The position numbers and the translations under genes were made by a program. Source: Blastopirellula sp. J2-11 (GTDB lineage: Bacteria; Planctomycetota; Planctomycetia; Pirellulales; Pirellulaceae). Taken from it: a DNA stretch of 64,000 nucleotides. Position 1 is the first letter of the stretch. Every line of letters starts with the position of its first letter. The DNA lies in NCBI RefSeq assembly GCF_024584705.1, contig NZ_CP097384.1, forward strand, positions 2,418,001-2,482,000, read 5' to 3'. This document shows, in pieces, positions 8,312-17,361 of the stretch. Below the pieces are notes generated by a model. That model was not told where the DNA came from. It made no database searches and saw only the letters and a list, made by a program, of their open reading frames with translations.

Positions 8312-8406
8312 ATCAGCCGCACGGCGTTAGCCGCGGTTTTTTGTCTCCAATTTTCCGTCGACAATGAGTTCCTGTCAGAAACCGCGGCTAACGCCGTGCG
8401 GCTGAT
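8312..8406 (+). repeat. Palindromic repeat family B, copy 2 (perfect 28-bp arms)
   Basis: Arms at 8312-8339 and 8379-8406 are exact reverse complements over 28 bases (core GCCGCACGGCGTTAGCCGCG) around a 39-base loop. It fills most of the 343-base gap between the SMI1/KNR4 gene and the LOG gene; no gene is seen there. The apparent ORFs crossing it share the phrase ISRTALAAV with those over the other copies, which is only the repeat translated. Confidence 0.85.
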
Positions 8407-8593
8407 GTCGATATGGGCCGCGACATGTCTCACCGTCTCCGCTTCCGGTCTAGCCGAAACGCTTGTTCTGTTCTATTAATTTCTGATTCGGCCCGCAGAA
8501 ATGAAAGCCGACTGCTGTTATCTTGATCTCTAGCGTTATCAAGTGACATTGAGGTCCGGTGAGGTCCCCCCTCGCCCAGAAAGCATTTAGCGT

Positions 8594-9208
8594 ATGAGTA
8601 GCAGTGACGGAAGAGGACGAATCCCGGTTGTCGGCGTGATGGGATCGGGGAAAAAAGTGCACGGAGATCTGGCCAAAGAATTGGGCGCCTGGATTGCCGC
8701 AGCCGGATACAACTTGCTGACCGGCGGCGGCGGTGGAGAGATGAAAGCGGTCAGCGAATCGTTTTATCACGTCGAAGATCGTGCAGGCCGCGTGATCGGC
8801 ATCATCCCCGGCGACGCATCCGGCGGATCTTACTCGCGCCGTCTCCACTACCCCAACGAGTTTGTCGAAATCCCGATCTACACCCATCTGCCGCAAACCG
8901 GTTACGAGGGAATGCAGGTCGCCAGCCGCAACCATGTCAACATCCTCAGCTCTGATATCGTCGTCGCGCTTCCCGGCACCAAAGGAACCGCCGCCGAAGT
9001 CTGTCTGGCGCTGCGATATGGTCGTCCAGTGATTGCGCTGCTGGGAGGTCGCTTCAAGATCCCCGGTCTGCCTGCCGAAGTGAAAACCGTGACGACGGTT
9101 GAAGAAGTCGCCGAGTGGATTGCCGATCTCGAGCCGAAACCGCTGCCGTCTAGCTGCCGACTGAAGAAGGTCGTGCCGCCGGATGAGATCTTGACGCCGG
9201 ATTTTTAA
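8594..9208 (+). CDS. LOG/SLOG family Rossmann-fold protein (TIGR00725-like)
   Basis: A 204-residue protein starting MSSSDGRGRIPVVGVMGSGK. The first strand and glycine loop (VVGVMGSGKK) and YNLLTGGGGGEM near residue 40 are nucleotide-binding elements of the SLOG superfamily. The signature PGTKGTAAEV near residue 133 replaces the PGGxGTxxE motif of LOG cytokinin-activating phosphoribohydrolases and keeps its glutamate. This subgroup is often annotated as a molybdenum-cofactor-carrier-like protein. An enzymatic phosphoribohydrolase role is possible but not shown. It stands alone, between a family B and a family A repeat. Confidence 0.8.
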   Translation: MSSSDGRGRIPVVGVMGSGKKVHGDLAKELGAWIAAAGYNLLTGGGGGEMKAVSESFYHVEDRAGRVIGIIPGDASGGSYSRRLHYPNEFVEIPIYTHLPQTGYEGMQVASRNHVNILSSDIVVALPGTKGTAAEVCLALRYGRPVIALLGGRFKIPGLPAEVKTVTTVEEVAEWIADLEPKPLPSSCRLKKVVPPDEILTPDF

Positions 9209-9280
9209 GATCGCTGGTGCAACTTTTGGCGTTAAGCGAAAGAGGGCACTCAAAAAATTTGGCTGGCATCTTTCTTCGTG

Positions 9281-9367
9281 GCCCGCTGCGCATGCGAGGG
9301 AAATATGGTTGACTACTTCGATCCACCTTGGAATCGCCGAGCGATTTTCCCTCGCTTGCGCAGCGGG
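9281..9367 (-). repeat. Palindromic repeat family A, copy 2 (hairpin only)
   Basis: Arms at 9281-9304 and 9344-9367 pair almost fully (core GCCCGCTGCGC and GCGCAGCGGGC). The loop is the reverse complement of the family loop, so this copy is inverted. The 50-base lead-in of copies 1 and 3 is missing. Confidence 0.7.
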
Positions 9368-9405
9368 CTAAGAAGAAAGATAGGGGGGATGCGTGAGGGA
9401 TGTCT

Positions 9406-9642
9406 TTAGCAACTCCGCTCTTCAAACTCCAGCAAGTTCTCCCCTTCCTGCATCGCGTTAATCTCTTCGAAGCTCAGGAAGCGGACGTCAGATTGATCGG
9501 CAAGTTCGACTTTGTAGTGGTCGCCGGGGCGGACTTTCTTCCACAGGCGAACGCGGCTCACGCCGTTTTTGCGGGCCACTTTGATGCAGTCATCCGACTT
9601 ACGTTCGACGACGAGCGTCACCTTGTGATTGATTTGCGCCAT
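9406..9642 (-). CDS. Small conserved-looking hypothetical protein
   Basis: A 78-residue protein, MAQINHKVTLVVERKSDDC..., acidic at the C-terminus (FEEINAMQEGENLLEFEE). I do not recognise the family. Predicted strands at residues 5-15 and 28-48 with VRPGDHYKVEL suggest a small beta-barrel-like fold. A purine stretch (AGCAGAGAA) lies 5-13 bases before the ATG. It stands alone between repeat A copy 2 and the Gfo/Idh/MocA terminator. Confidence 0.6.
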   Translation of the reverse strand: MAQINHKVTLVVERKSDDCIKVARKNGVSRVRLWKKVRPGDHYKVELADQSDVRFLSFEEINAMQEGENLLEFEERSC

Positions 9643-9782
9643 AACGATTTCTCTGCTCTGCTAGACGTTTCCGGAGGGCCTTCTACTACAAACCTAGATT
9701 GCGAATCCCTCGGATTGCGGCCACGAATTATGCAGAGTAGCGAGAAGTTGGCATTCTCGACAGCATTTGGGGCGATATGCAT

Positions 9783-9815
9783 AAAAAAAGCGGACCCGAG
9801 GGCCCGCTTTTCTTT
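9783..9815 (-). terminator. Rho-independent terminator of the Gfo/Idh/MocA gene
   Basis: Read on the minus strand, AGCGGGCC and GGTCCGCT form an 8-9-bp stem with one G-T pair and a tiny loop, followed by seven T residues. It lies 25 bases past the stop of the gene at 9840. Confidence 0.85.
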
Positions 9816-9839
9816 TCGTGGAGTTTTGCTGGAAGACTG

Positions 9840-11135
9840 TTAGACGAATTTCGTCTTGCCCGGCATGGCGACGACCGGAGTCGGAGCATCGCCCCATTCG
9901 TACGCCTTCGGGGTCATGTCTTCCTGCGAGTTGAGCGCCATGTCCCAAGTGATCTTTTGGCCGGTGTAAGCGGCCATGCGGCCCATGATGGCCATCAACG
10001 TGCTGCGGGTCATGTAGACGCCGTTGTTGATAACGTTGCCAGAGCGCATTCCTTCGTACAGCGCTTTGTGCTCTAGGTCATACATGTTGCCCCCTTTGCC
10101 GCTGTACTTCCAGGCTTCGCCTTCGTTCGGCGTGACCGTGCCGCTGAGGATTTGCGCCTTGCCTTTGGTGCCATAGACGTAGTCGTTGACGTCGTTGTGG
10201 CAACCGGCCATCTGGCGGCAGTAAGAGAAGGTCTTCACATCATTGGGGAACTCGTACGAGACGCCAAAGTGATCGTAGACGTTGCCCCATTTCTCTTCGG
10301 TGCGAACCTGGCGTCCGCCGACCGCTTCGCAAGCGAGCGGCGCCGCATCGTCGTTCAACCAGAGCGCCTTGTCGAGACTATGGATGTGCTGCTCGGCGAT
10401 GATGTCGCCGGCGAGCCAAGTGTAATAGGTCCAGTTGCGAACCTGATTTTCCATCTCGGTCCATTCCGACGTCGGTTGGCGATACCAGAGCGTGCCGGTC
10501 AGATAGGTCTCGTGAATCGAGACGATATCGCCGATCGCGCCTTCTTTGATTTTGGCGACGGTCTCTTGGACCATCGGAGCGTAACGCCAACAAAGTCCGC
10601 TCACGATGCTCAGGTCTTTCTGACGCGCCATTTCAACCGTCTCAAACACATGGCGACAACCAGGGCCGTCGACGGCGACCGGCTTTTCGCAAAAAACATG
10701 CTTGCCTGCTTCGATCGCGGCTCGCAGATGGGCCGGACGGAAGTGAGGCGGCGTGCAGAGCAACACGGCGTCGACATCGGTTTCCATCACTTGCTTGTAG
10801 CCGTCAAAGCCAGAGAAGCAAGTGTCGTCGGTCACTTCCAAGCGATCGCCCAAGGCGCGGGTCAGACGTTCGCGCGCTTGCGTCAGAACATCGGGGAAGA
10901 TATCGCACAGCGCGGTGACCTTCAAATTGGGGTCGCCCATCGTCGCATTTTTGGCGGCGCCGCTACCACGACCACCGCAACCGATCAACGCAACTTTGAT
11001 CGTGTCATCGCCGGCGGCGTGAACGCTACGAGCCAGGCTCAAGCTGCCGACCGCGGCGGCGCCGCTGATCGCGGCCGATTTGCGGAGAAACTCACGACGC
11101 GTATCGGAGTTGGGAGTGCTGTTTTCATTCGGCAT
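9840..11135 (-). CDS. Tat-exported Gfo/Idh/MocA family oxidoreductase
   Basis: A 431-residue protein from ATG 11135, chosen because AAAGGAGC lies at the right distance; the frame is open to 11189. Residues 11-45 form a twin-arginine signal (RREFLRKSAAISGAAAVGS ending ARSVHAAG). The Rossmann NAD(P) site is IKVALIGCGGRGSG near 49-62, and CEKPVAVDG near 155 is the conserved lysine-containing EKP motif of the family. Such secreted oxidoreductases are very numerous in planctomycetes and probably act on sugars or sugar derivatives in the periplasm. The substrate is unknown. A strong terminator follows and no partner gene is adjacent. Confidence 0.9.
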   Translation of the reverse strand: MPNENSTPNSDTRREFLRKSAAISGAAAVGSLSLARSVHAAGDDTIKVALIGCGGRGSGAAKNATMGDPNLKVTALCDIFPDVLTQARERLTRALGDRLEVTDDTCFSGFDGYKQVMETDVDAVLLCTPPHFRPAHLRAAIEAGKHVFCEKPVAVDGPGCRHVFETVEMARQKDLSIVSGLCWRYAPMVQETVAKIKEGAIGDIVSIHETYLTGTLWYRQPTSEWTEMENQVRNWTYYTWLAGDIIAEQHIHSLDKALWLNDDAAPLACEAVGGRQVRTEEKWGNVYDHFGVSYEFPNDVKTFSYCRQMAGCHNDVNDYVYGTKGKAQILSGTVTPNEGEAWKYSGKGGNMYDLEHKALYEGMRSGNVINNGVYMTRSTLMAIMGRMAAYTGQKITWDMALNSQEDMTPKAYEWGDAPTPVVAMPGKTKFV

Positions 11136-11318
11136 AAAAAGAAGCTCCTTTGGCAGGCGACGGCGTCTCATGAGGTGAGAACGCTTCATTCGGTTGGAGA
11201 CGCAGGGTATGGGTAAGTTTCGATTCTAGATCGATACGCCAGAAATCGCTATTCGATTTTGGGTGGGTGGGGGGCGTTTTTCCGCGTTTCTTTTCACGGC
11301 GCGCACAAACGACAGGCC

Positions 11319-12473
11319 CTAGCGCAAACCAGCGATAAATTTACGGAACTCCGCTTCGAATGCGGTCAAGTCGCTCGCGACGAATTTTTGGAACTCGGCA
11401 ATGCGTTCTTCGCGTGGAGGATCGTACAAAGGGCGACGCTGGGACAGATGTTTCAGATAGTTGACATACGCGTCGGGATATCGCTTGAGTAGGAAGTAGT
11501 TGAGCGCCCAGCTAAGCGCGTAGGCGTCGAGCGCCGTTTCGGCTTTCCGAAATTGATCATCATTGACCAACAGATCCGCGACGATTTGACCGCCGGGACG
11601 CTGGACCAGGCGTTTGGCTTGCGGCAGGCGAATCCGATTGACTTCGCCGATGCCGCGCCAACCCCGAGAGCTCGATAGGTCAGGCGTCTCAAAATAGATC
11701 GCCAGCCCTTCGCTGACCCAGACCGGATTGTCGGCCAGGCGGATCTGTAGCCCGCAGTTGTAAGCGAGTTGATGCGTCGCTTCGTGCACGATGGTCGCCA
11801 CCAGCCAGGTCGCTTCGGGACGTGCGAGAATGTTGTTGATCCGCGCGATGTCGCGTTGGCTGGAGCCGACCGAGCGCACCGCGTCGACGCCGGTCAGGTC
11901 ATACATCGCAACGCGATTGGTATGCATGCTGTAGTAACCGATGATCGAGCCGGCCGCGTCTCCCAACTCCGCTTTGCCGTAGGCGGCGTAGTTTTGTTTG
12001 TTGTCAAAGATGACGGCAACCAGCGGTTGCGTCGGTTCGACCAGGCTGACGCCGCGCTGTTTCCAATAGTTGACGAAGCCGCGATAGAGACGTTCGTAAA
12101 GCGAGCCGCACCAGTAGGCGTACGCTCGCGACGTGTTGTAGCAGATCAGATAGTGCGCGGTTTCATGCACCTCGAAACCAGCAGGCAACTCGGCCAACAG
12201 TTGCTCGGTCAACGCTTTCTTCTCAAGCAACGCAAACTCGCCGGGGTCTTGCTTCGCCGTGATCAGATCGTCGGCCAAGATCGGCCACATCATGCCGTCT
12301 GGCGTTTCAAGAATAACGCCGCTATCGGCGTTTGCGATCACGCGCCCGGTCTTGGTGACCTCTACTTCATTTTGACGAAAAGTGAGCGTATCTTCCGCCG
12401 AAGCAGAAATGCCGCCGGCCGAAATGAAGACGAGCAGCACCAGAACAGGTGATAAGTTGCGTGCGAAGTTCAT
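11319..12473 (-). CDS. Secreted DUF1570 metallopeptidase-like protein
   Basis: A 384-residue protein from the ATG at 12473 (MNFARNLSPVLVLLVFISAGG), which gives a clean signal peptide; the open frame reaches 12533. A short domain with VEVTKTGRVIANADSGVILETPDG comes first. The DUF1570 domain follows and contains HEATHQLAYN around residue 235, an HExxH zinc-binding motif, with WVSEGLAIYFE about 25 residues on, supplying a possible third ligand glutamate. This pattern suggests a zinc peptidase of the gluzincin type, though activity is unproven for the family. It lies 63 bases downstream of the ABC permease on the same strand. Confidence 0.85.
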   Translation of the reverse strand: MNFARNLSPVLVLLVFISAGGISASAEDTLTFRQNEVEVTKTGRVIANADSGVILETPDGMMWPILADDLITAKQDPGEFALLEKKALTEQLLAELPAGFEVHETAHYLICYNTSRAYAYWCGSLYERLYRGFVNYWKQRGVSLVEPTQPLVAVIFDNKQNYAAYGKAELGDAAGSIIGYYSMHTNRVAMYDLTGVDAVRSVGSSQRDIARINNILARPEATWLVATIVHEATHQLAYNCGLQIRLADNPVWVSEGLAIYFETPDLSSSRGWRGIGEVNRIRLPQAKRLVQRPGGQIVADLLVNDDQFRKAETALDAYALSWALNYFLLKRYPDAYVNYLKHLSQRRPLYDPPREERIAEFQKFVASDLTAFEAEFRKFIAGLR

Positions 12474-12536
12474 CGTTTCAGTATAAGCAAAGATCGCTGC
12501 GAAACGTCGGTTTTGACGACGATTACTTCTCACTCG

Positions 12537-14117
12537 TCATGACTGAGCCGAGCGAAATGCAGGTCTGAGCAGCATAATCGTTATCACCGCCAGCGTCGCC
12601 GAGAAGGCCAGATTGATCAGACACAAGCTGGCGACGTTATCCTCGGCGCCGTAGTGCAGCATCTCGAAGATCGTGCGCGAGAGAGTGTCAACGCCCGGCG
12701 GAGTGACCAGGTACGAAGCGGTGACATCGCTGGTCGCCAGCGCAAAAGCCAACAAAAACGTCGCGGCCAACACCGCCGGGCGTCGCATTACGCCGACGCG
12801 CCAGAGTCGCCGCCAAGGGCCGTAACCTTCGAGCTGAGCCGCTTCGTCCAAGTCGCCGGCATCGACGCGAAAAAGATGCCACAGCAGTAACATGCAAATC
12901 GGCAGGCTGATGATCACCAGCGCAATCGCCGGAGCCAGAATCGTGCGATCGTAAAAATAAATCAACAGCGGCGACTCGCGACGATTCAACAGCCAAATCA
13001 GCGAGAGTGCGATGATCGGACCAGGAATACCAAACAAGATGCCGGCGATGGTTGCGATCATGCCCTGGCCAAACGGACGACGTGATGCGAACCAGGCCAA
13101 GCTGACGCTGATCAACAGCGTCGCCGCGGCGCTGACGGCCCCCAGGGCGAACGTCCATTGAAACAACCCCGAGTATTTGTCGACAGACGCGAAAACTAAT
13201 TCTACAAGTTTTGCGGCGGACCAACTGCGGAGCACATGGCCGTTCGTGACGTCGACGATCAGGCCCGCTTTGTAGACAAAAGCGCCGATCGGCAATCCAA
13301 ACAGCAGAGCGACCGCTAGCCAGGCGATCGTAGAGACGACGAACTTGGAAGCGGGACGCAACGGAAACGTGGGCGGCCTGGTCGGCATGCTGGTCGTAGC
13401 GGCAGGCGTCAATTGCGCGGCCAAGGAGGTTGCGACGAGCGTCATCAGCAACGTGATTAACACCGCCGGCCAGACCGGCAGCGACGTTTGATCGACTGCT
13501 TCGCCCAAGGTGATGCCGGTAAAGAGGACCTCGGCGTAAGTTCGCACGTTGCAGATGCTGGTGACGGTCATCTCACCAAACGCTACGACGCCGATCCACA
13601 GCGCCGCGATCAAAACGCCGGGAGCAGCGCGGCGCAGCGTCACATTCAGCAGCGTCGAAGTGGTGGAGCTATCGAGCAACGCATCTTCTTCCAATTCCGG
13701 CGCGCTGGTCGCCAATTGCATCCTAACAAAGAAGAAGGTCCACGGGATCGCCGCGATCCCATGCAGGACGATCGCGCCGAGCCAACCATCCAGCAAATAG
13801 GGATTTGCGGCCGAGCCGATTTGATCCTGCAGCCAACCTTGCGGGCCGAACGCGGCGCGCCAGGCGCCGCAAGTGAGATAGAGCGGTTGAAACAACAGCA
13901 GCGTCAGCAGCCCTTGGGCGAGCCAACGGCCGGGAATTGCGAGTCGCGCCAATACGATCGCCAGCAGCGATCCGATCGGCAACGCGATCACTGCGGCGCC
14001 GATCGCCAACCATGCGGAAGCGCCCACCAGGCGTAACGTCAGACGATCGCCGCCGACCGCAAGCAGTCCAGCGGCGATCAATAGCACCAAGACGATAACA
14101 AGGAGACGGAACTTCAC
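12537..14117 (-). CDS. ABC transporter permease with two fused permease domains (Fe3+/thiamine type)
   Basis: A 526-residue, very hydrophobic protein with about 12 membrane segments in two similar halves. The second half carries the coupling loop DEAAQLEGYGPWRRLWRV (EAA motif), with a degenerate counterpart LEEDALLDSSTTSTLLNV in the first half. This architecture matches the FbpB/AfuB/ThiP group that imports ferric iron, thiamine or similar small solutes. No ATPase or binding-protein gene is within reach, so these must be elsewhere, perhaps just a different operon. The stop of the SPFH gene is 30 bases upstream, so this gene may be read through from that operon. Confidence 0.85.
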   Translation of the reverse strand: MKFRLLVIVLVLLIAAGLLAVGGDRLTLRLVGASAWLAIGAAVIALPIGSLLAIVLARLAIPGRWLAQGLLTLLLFQPLYLTCGAWRAAFGPQGWLQDQIGSAANPYLLDGWLGAIVLHGIAAIPWTFFFVRMQLATSAPELEEDALLDSSTTSTLLNVTLRRAAPGVLIAALWIGVVAFGEMTVTSICNVRTYAEVLFTGITLGEAVDQTSLPVWPAVLITLLMTLVATSLAAQLTPAATTSMPTRPPTFPLRPASKFVVSTIAWLAVALLFGLPIGAFVYKAGLIVDVTNGHVLRSWSAAKLVELVFASVDKYSGLFQWTFALGAVSAAATLLISVSLAWFASRRPFGQGMIATIAGILFGIPGPIIALSLIWLLNRRESPLLIYFYDRTILAPAIALVIISLPICMLLLWHLFRVDAGDLDEAAQLEGYGPWRRLWRVGVMRRPAVLAATFLLAFALATSDVTASYLVTPPGVDTLSRTIFEMLHYGAEDNVASLCLINLAFSATLAVITIMLLRPAFRSAQS

Positions 14118-14147
14118 GCGAGGGCCGAGAGCAAAGGGCGGAACGCG

Positions 14148-15560
14148 TTAATTTTCGTCAGTGCCAAGCAGTTTTTCTTCGACCTTGTCGGCTTGCCACG
14201 CGATGGCGGTGACGACGCGCGTCAGTCCGAACACGTCGGCCGTATCGGCCAACTCGTTCGCTTGGACCGTGATCATCTCACCGGCCGGCGTCGTGACAAA
14301 GGCGAAAGCGCCATGAATCATCTTCGTGTTATAGCGGAGCAACGCAACGGCGTTACGTTCGGTCGCCGGGCCGCAATACGACTGGAACGTGATCAGGCTT
14401 TGCCCGTCATCATCTTTTCGGTCGAACGAGATATGGACGTTTTGTTTTCGCAGACTGCCGATCGGGACGGTGACCACGTAAGCATCGCCATCTTCGGCCA
14501 TGCTCCACGAGTTAGACTGCGCGACCGCTTGAACCAGTTGCTGCGGGTCGACCTTGTGGGCCGCTGCCGCCGGAGCCAAATCGTCAAATGATAGGGCGCT
14601 TCCCATCGCGGCGCCGGCGCCGGAAGCGGCCATCATCGACGCGGCTTGTTGCGGTTGCTGGGGGTGCTGCGGCGTCGTCGGACCAGACGGCGGCGCCATC
14701 GGCGGCTGCCCCTGACCTTGCATCGATTGCTGGATCATTCCGGGCATCATCATGCCGAAACCGGCGCCCATGCCCATTCCCATCGCGTTGTTTCCGGTTC
14801 CCCCCCCCTGCTCCGCCATCTTCGACATGCTGTTGGCGGCCTGGTACATGGTGAAGGCGCGCAAGTCGCCGATCGCGCCCATGCTGCTGCGCGCGTCGAT
14901 CGCCTTTTGCACTTCTTCCGGCGGCGTGATTGCGTTGATGAAGAAGTCGGCCAGTTCCAGCCCATATTTGGCGAAGTCTTCCGCGACTTTGATGCGCGTG
15001 CCGGCGGCGATCTCATCAAACTTGGCCGGCAAATCGAGCATGCTGATCTTCGACGTGCCGAGCAGATCGGTCAGCCGCGCGACGATCACATCTTTCAAAA
15101 ATGACGTCACCTCGTCGGTCGTATATTTTCCTTGCGTACCGACCAGCGTGTTCAGCAACAGCGCCGCATCTTTAATGCGGTACGAGAACTTGCCGAAGCT
15201 GCGCAGACGGACCATGCCAAAGTCGGCGTCGCGGACCGTGATCGGTTGACGCGTCCCCCATTTTTGATCCAGGAAGGTCTGTTTGCCAAAGAAGTAGACT
15301 TGGCACTGAAACGGCGACTTCTCCCACGGAATCGTGAGAATGCTGGTGATCAGCGGCAGGTTCTGCGTCGTCAGCGTATAGCGACCGGGGGCGAAGGTAT
15401 CCATCGCCTTGCCGTCGCGGAAGAAGATCGCTTCCTGATTTTGGGAAACAATCAGCTGCGCGCCGTACTTAATGTCGGCCGAACCGCTGGGCGGTTCGCG
15501 ATGGACGAGCGAGCGATTCGTTTCGTCAAAATATTGAATGACTTCTAGTCGGATACCCAT
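14148..15560 (-). CDS. SPFH-domain protein with C-terminal YbjN/secretion-chaperone-like domain
   Basis: A 470-residue protein with no signal peptide. Residues 1-260 are the SPFH/virion-core-like domain ([28 protein letters not shown], then [24 protein letters not shown] and a coiled segment ending [12 protein letters not shown]). A low-complexity Gly/Met/Gln/Pro linker covers about 260-320. The last 140 residues ([14 protein letters not shown] to KVEEKLLG) look like the YbjN or type III chaperone fold, with [16 protein letters not shown] as the central strand and helix. This domain assignment is my reading, not a search. The gene at 15616 is 55 bases upstream and is probably its partner. Confidence 0.75.
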   Translation of the reverse strand: MGIRLEVIQYFDETNRSLVHREPPSGSADIKYGAQLIVSQNQEAIFFRDGKAMDTFAPGRYTLTTQNLPLITSILTIPWEKSPFQCQVYFFGKQTFLDQKWGTRQPITVRDADFGMVRLRSFGKFSYRIKDAALLLNTLVGTQGKYTTDEVTSFLKDVIVARLTDLLGTSKISMLDLPAKFDEIAAGTRIKVAEDFAKYGLELADFFINAITPPEEVQKAIDARSSMGAIGDLRAFTMYQAANSMSKMAEQGGGTGNNAMGMGMGAGFGMMMPGMIQQSMQGQGQPPMAPPSGPTTPQHPQQPQQAASMMAASGAGAAMGSALSFDDLAPAAAAHKVDPQQLVQAVAQSNSWSMAEDGDAYVVTVPIGSLRKQNVHISFDRKDDDGQSLITFQSYCGPATERNAVALLRYNTKMIHGAFAFVTTPAGEMITVQANELADTADVFGLTRVVTAIAWQADKVEEKLLGTDEN

Positions 15561-15615
15561 TGCGTTTCCCCCTCGTGTTGCTTATTCCGTCGAAGTGCTC
15601 GGCGCCGAGGATCCC

Positions 15616-16143
15616 TTACTGGGCCGGCGGCTCTGTTCCGATTCCCTTCAGGATGTTTTCGCGTTCGTCCAGTTTCGCTAGCATCGAGTCGACCGCGGCG
15701 ATCAGCGGCGGCAGCGCAACGGCTGGCGGTTCGCTGGAGGCCGGCAATTTTTCGATCGTGCCGGCGACGGTATCGGCTGTGGTGATCAAACTGCCGTCGT
15801 AGTCGTAGAGATCATCCAATTGATCTTCGCCGATTTGAACAAAGTCAAAGAAACCGCTGTAGCCCGGCATCGCGCCGCGCAGGCGACCAATCGCCGTGTC
15901 AAGTTTGGCGCGAAGACGGTCAATCATGGGGAGCTGGTCAATCTGGCCGAGATCGACAAGCATGCGTCCATACGTATCCAGCGGCGATTTCGCTCGATCC
16001 AGGCGATCAGCGAGCCATTTTCGGGTGAGAGTATCCGCATCGCGCCGATACTCTTTTTCTAGGTAACCGCTAAAACCGGGAATGTAGCGCAGGATCGTTT
16101 CGATCGCGCCCCGATTGCTTGCATGTTGTTTGGGATCGACCAA
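15616..16143 (-). CDS. Hypothetical protein, partner of the SPFH gene
   Basis: A 175-residue, mostly helical, soluble protein. I do not recognise a named family. It contains two related phrases, YIPGFSGYLEKEYRRDAD near residue 20 and AMPGYSGFFDFVQIGED near residue 90, suggesting an internal duplication of an (I/M)PGxSG(Y/F) hairpin-helix unit. The last 30 residues form a helix with acidic and basic residues alternating (VDSMLAKLDERENIL). It is transcribed 55 bases before the SPFH gene in the same direction, so a membrane-microdomain or complex partner role is a reasonable inference. Confidence 0.7.
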   Translation of the reverse strand: MVDPKQHASNRGAIETILRYIPGFSGYLEKEYRRDADTLTRKWLADRLDRAKSPLDTYGRMLVDLGQIDQLPMIDRLRAKLDTAIGRLRGAMPGYSGFFDFVQIGEDQLDDLYDYDGSLITTADTVAGTIEKLPASSEPPAVALPPLIAAVDSMLAKLDERENILKGIGTEPPAQ

Positions 16144-16420
16144 TTGAACTCCCCCCGGCAGATGAGCGAATAAGGCGGTAACGTCGTATGGTATTCGTCG
16201 CCGAATCGGGAATATTGTCCCTTTCGACTTTGCTGCAAGCCCTAAGTGGAAAGCCTACCACGTTTTGACGGGGGATGCGAAGCGTGGAAAAGAACAATTT
16301 TCACGCTTGGGTAGCGGTTTTAGCGGTAGTTGGATTCGTCTAGGCGACTCCTCCTCAATTTGCTATCGTCTCGCGTCCCTGCGACCTAAAAATAGCTAGA
16401 AAATCCTTCGAAGGGCAACG

Positions 16421-17113
16421 ATGAAGTCGGCCAGTTTTGCAATCTGTCTATTAATACTCGTGCTCGGTTGCACCAAAAACGGCGCTATTCGCAGCCCTTT
16501 CGGCTGGGGAATCAAAGATGACCCCGCCGAACTGGCGAAATATGGACCGAATCCCACGCAGCGTCGTGACGAAATTCGTCGGATGACGCGTTATGCCGAG
16601 GAAATGAGTGACTCCGAAAAACAGCTGACCGCGAATAAGCTGACGCAGCAGATCAAAGACGAGCAAGATCCGCTGCTGCGGATTGAAATTCTGAAAGCGC
16701 TCGCGACGCTCCAGACGCCTGCGGCTCATGAAGGTTTGCGCAGCGGCCTTTATGATTCGGAAACGCGCGTGCGTGTAATGGCGGTCGAAACGATGGTGGT
16801 CGGCAAAGATCCGACAGCCATCGCAGAGTTGGGAGACTTGATCGTCCGCGATCGCGAGCTGGACGTCCGACTTGCCGCCGCTAAAGCGCTCGAACAATTT
16901 GATTCGCCGGAAGCTCGCAAGGCATTGTTGCCGGCGGTGCAGGATCGTGATCCGGCGCTCCGCTATGTGGCGATCCAGTCGCTGCGCGAGCATAGCCAAG
17001 TCGACTATGGTGGTGACGCGTCAAAATGGGAGGCTTATGCGATGGGCGAAAATCCAGCCCCTCCTGAGGACGTCAGCATGACAAGTTGGTTGATTCCCTC
17101 CTTTATGCGGTAG
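16421..17113 (+). CDS. HEAT-repeat lipoprotein
   Basis: A 230-residue protein. MKSASFAICLLILVLGC is a lipoprotein signal with Cys17 as the acylated residue. After a short spacer come helical pairs of about 31 residues: EIRRMTRYAEEM, ILKALATLQTPAAHEGLRSGL, ETRVRVMAVETMVVGKDPTAIAELGDLI and DVRLAAAKALEQFDSPEARKALLP, which are typical HEAT/PBS-lyase-like repeats. Such repeats bind proteins, so it is probably a periplasm-facing scaffold. It is divergent from the SPFH operon and lies 248 bases before the next gene. Confidence 0.85.
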   Translation: MKSASFAICLLILVLGCTKNGAIRSPFGWGIKDDPAELAKYGPNPTQRRDEIRRMTRYAEEMSDSEKQLTANKLTQQIKDEQDPLLRIEILKALATLQTPAAHEGLRSGLYDSETRVRVMAVETMVVGKDPTAIAELGDLIVRDRELDVRLAAAKALEQFDSPEARKALLPAVQDRDPALRYVAIQSLREHSQVDYGGDASKWEAYAMGENPAPPEDVSMTSWLIPSFMR

Positions 17114-17361
17114 CCCGGCTTCGGGACATGCTGATTCGTTCGCTCATTCGGACTTCGGCAACCTTGCCTGCCAGGCCCGGATGTGTGGTTTCTGCGGACG
17201 AAGGTCCCCTCGATTGTGAAAAGGATTGGCGCGGCGCGAATCGACCTGATTTCAATTCGCGGTTGCGTCCGAAAACTGCGTATGCCAAGCTGCAATAAGG
17301 CGATTGCAGCAAAGCGTAGTTTGCCCCATCGGCAAACTTTCGACAGATACTCAGGGCACGG

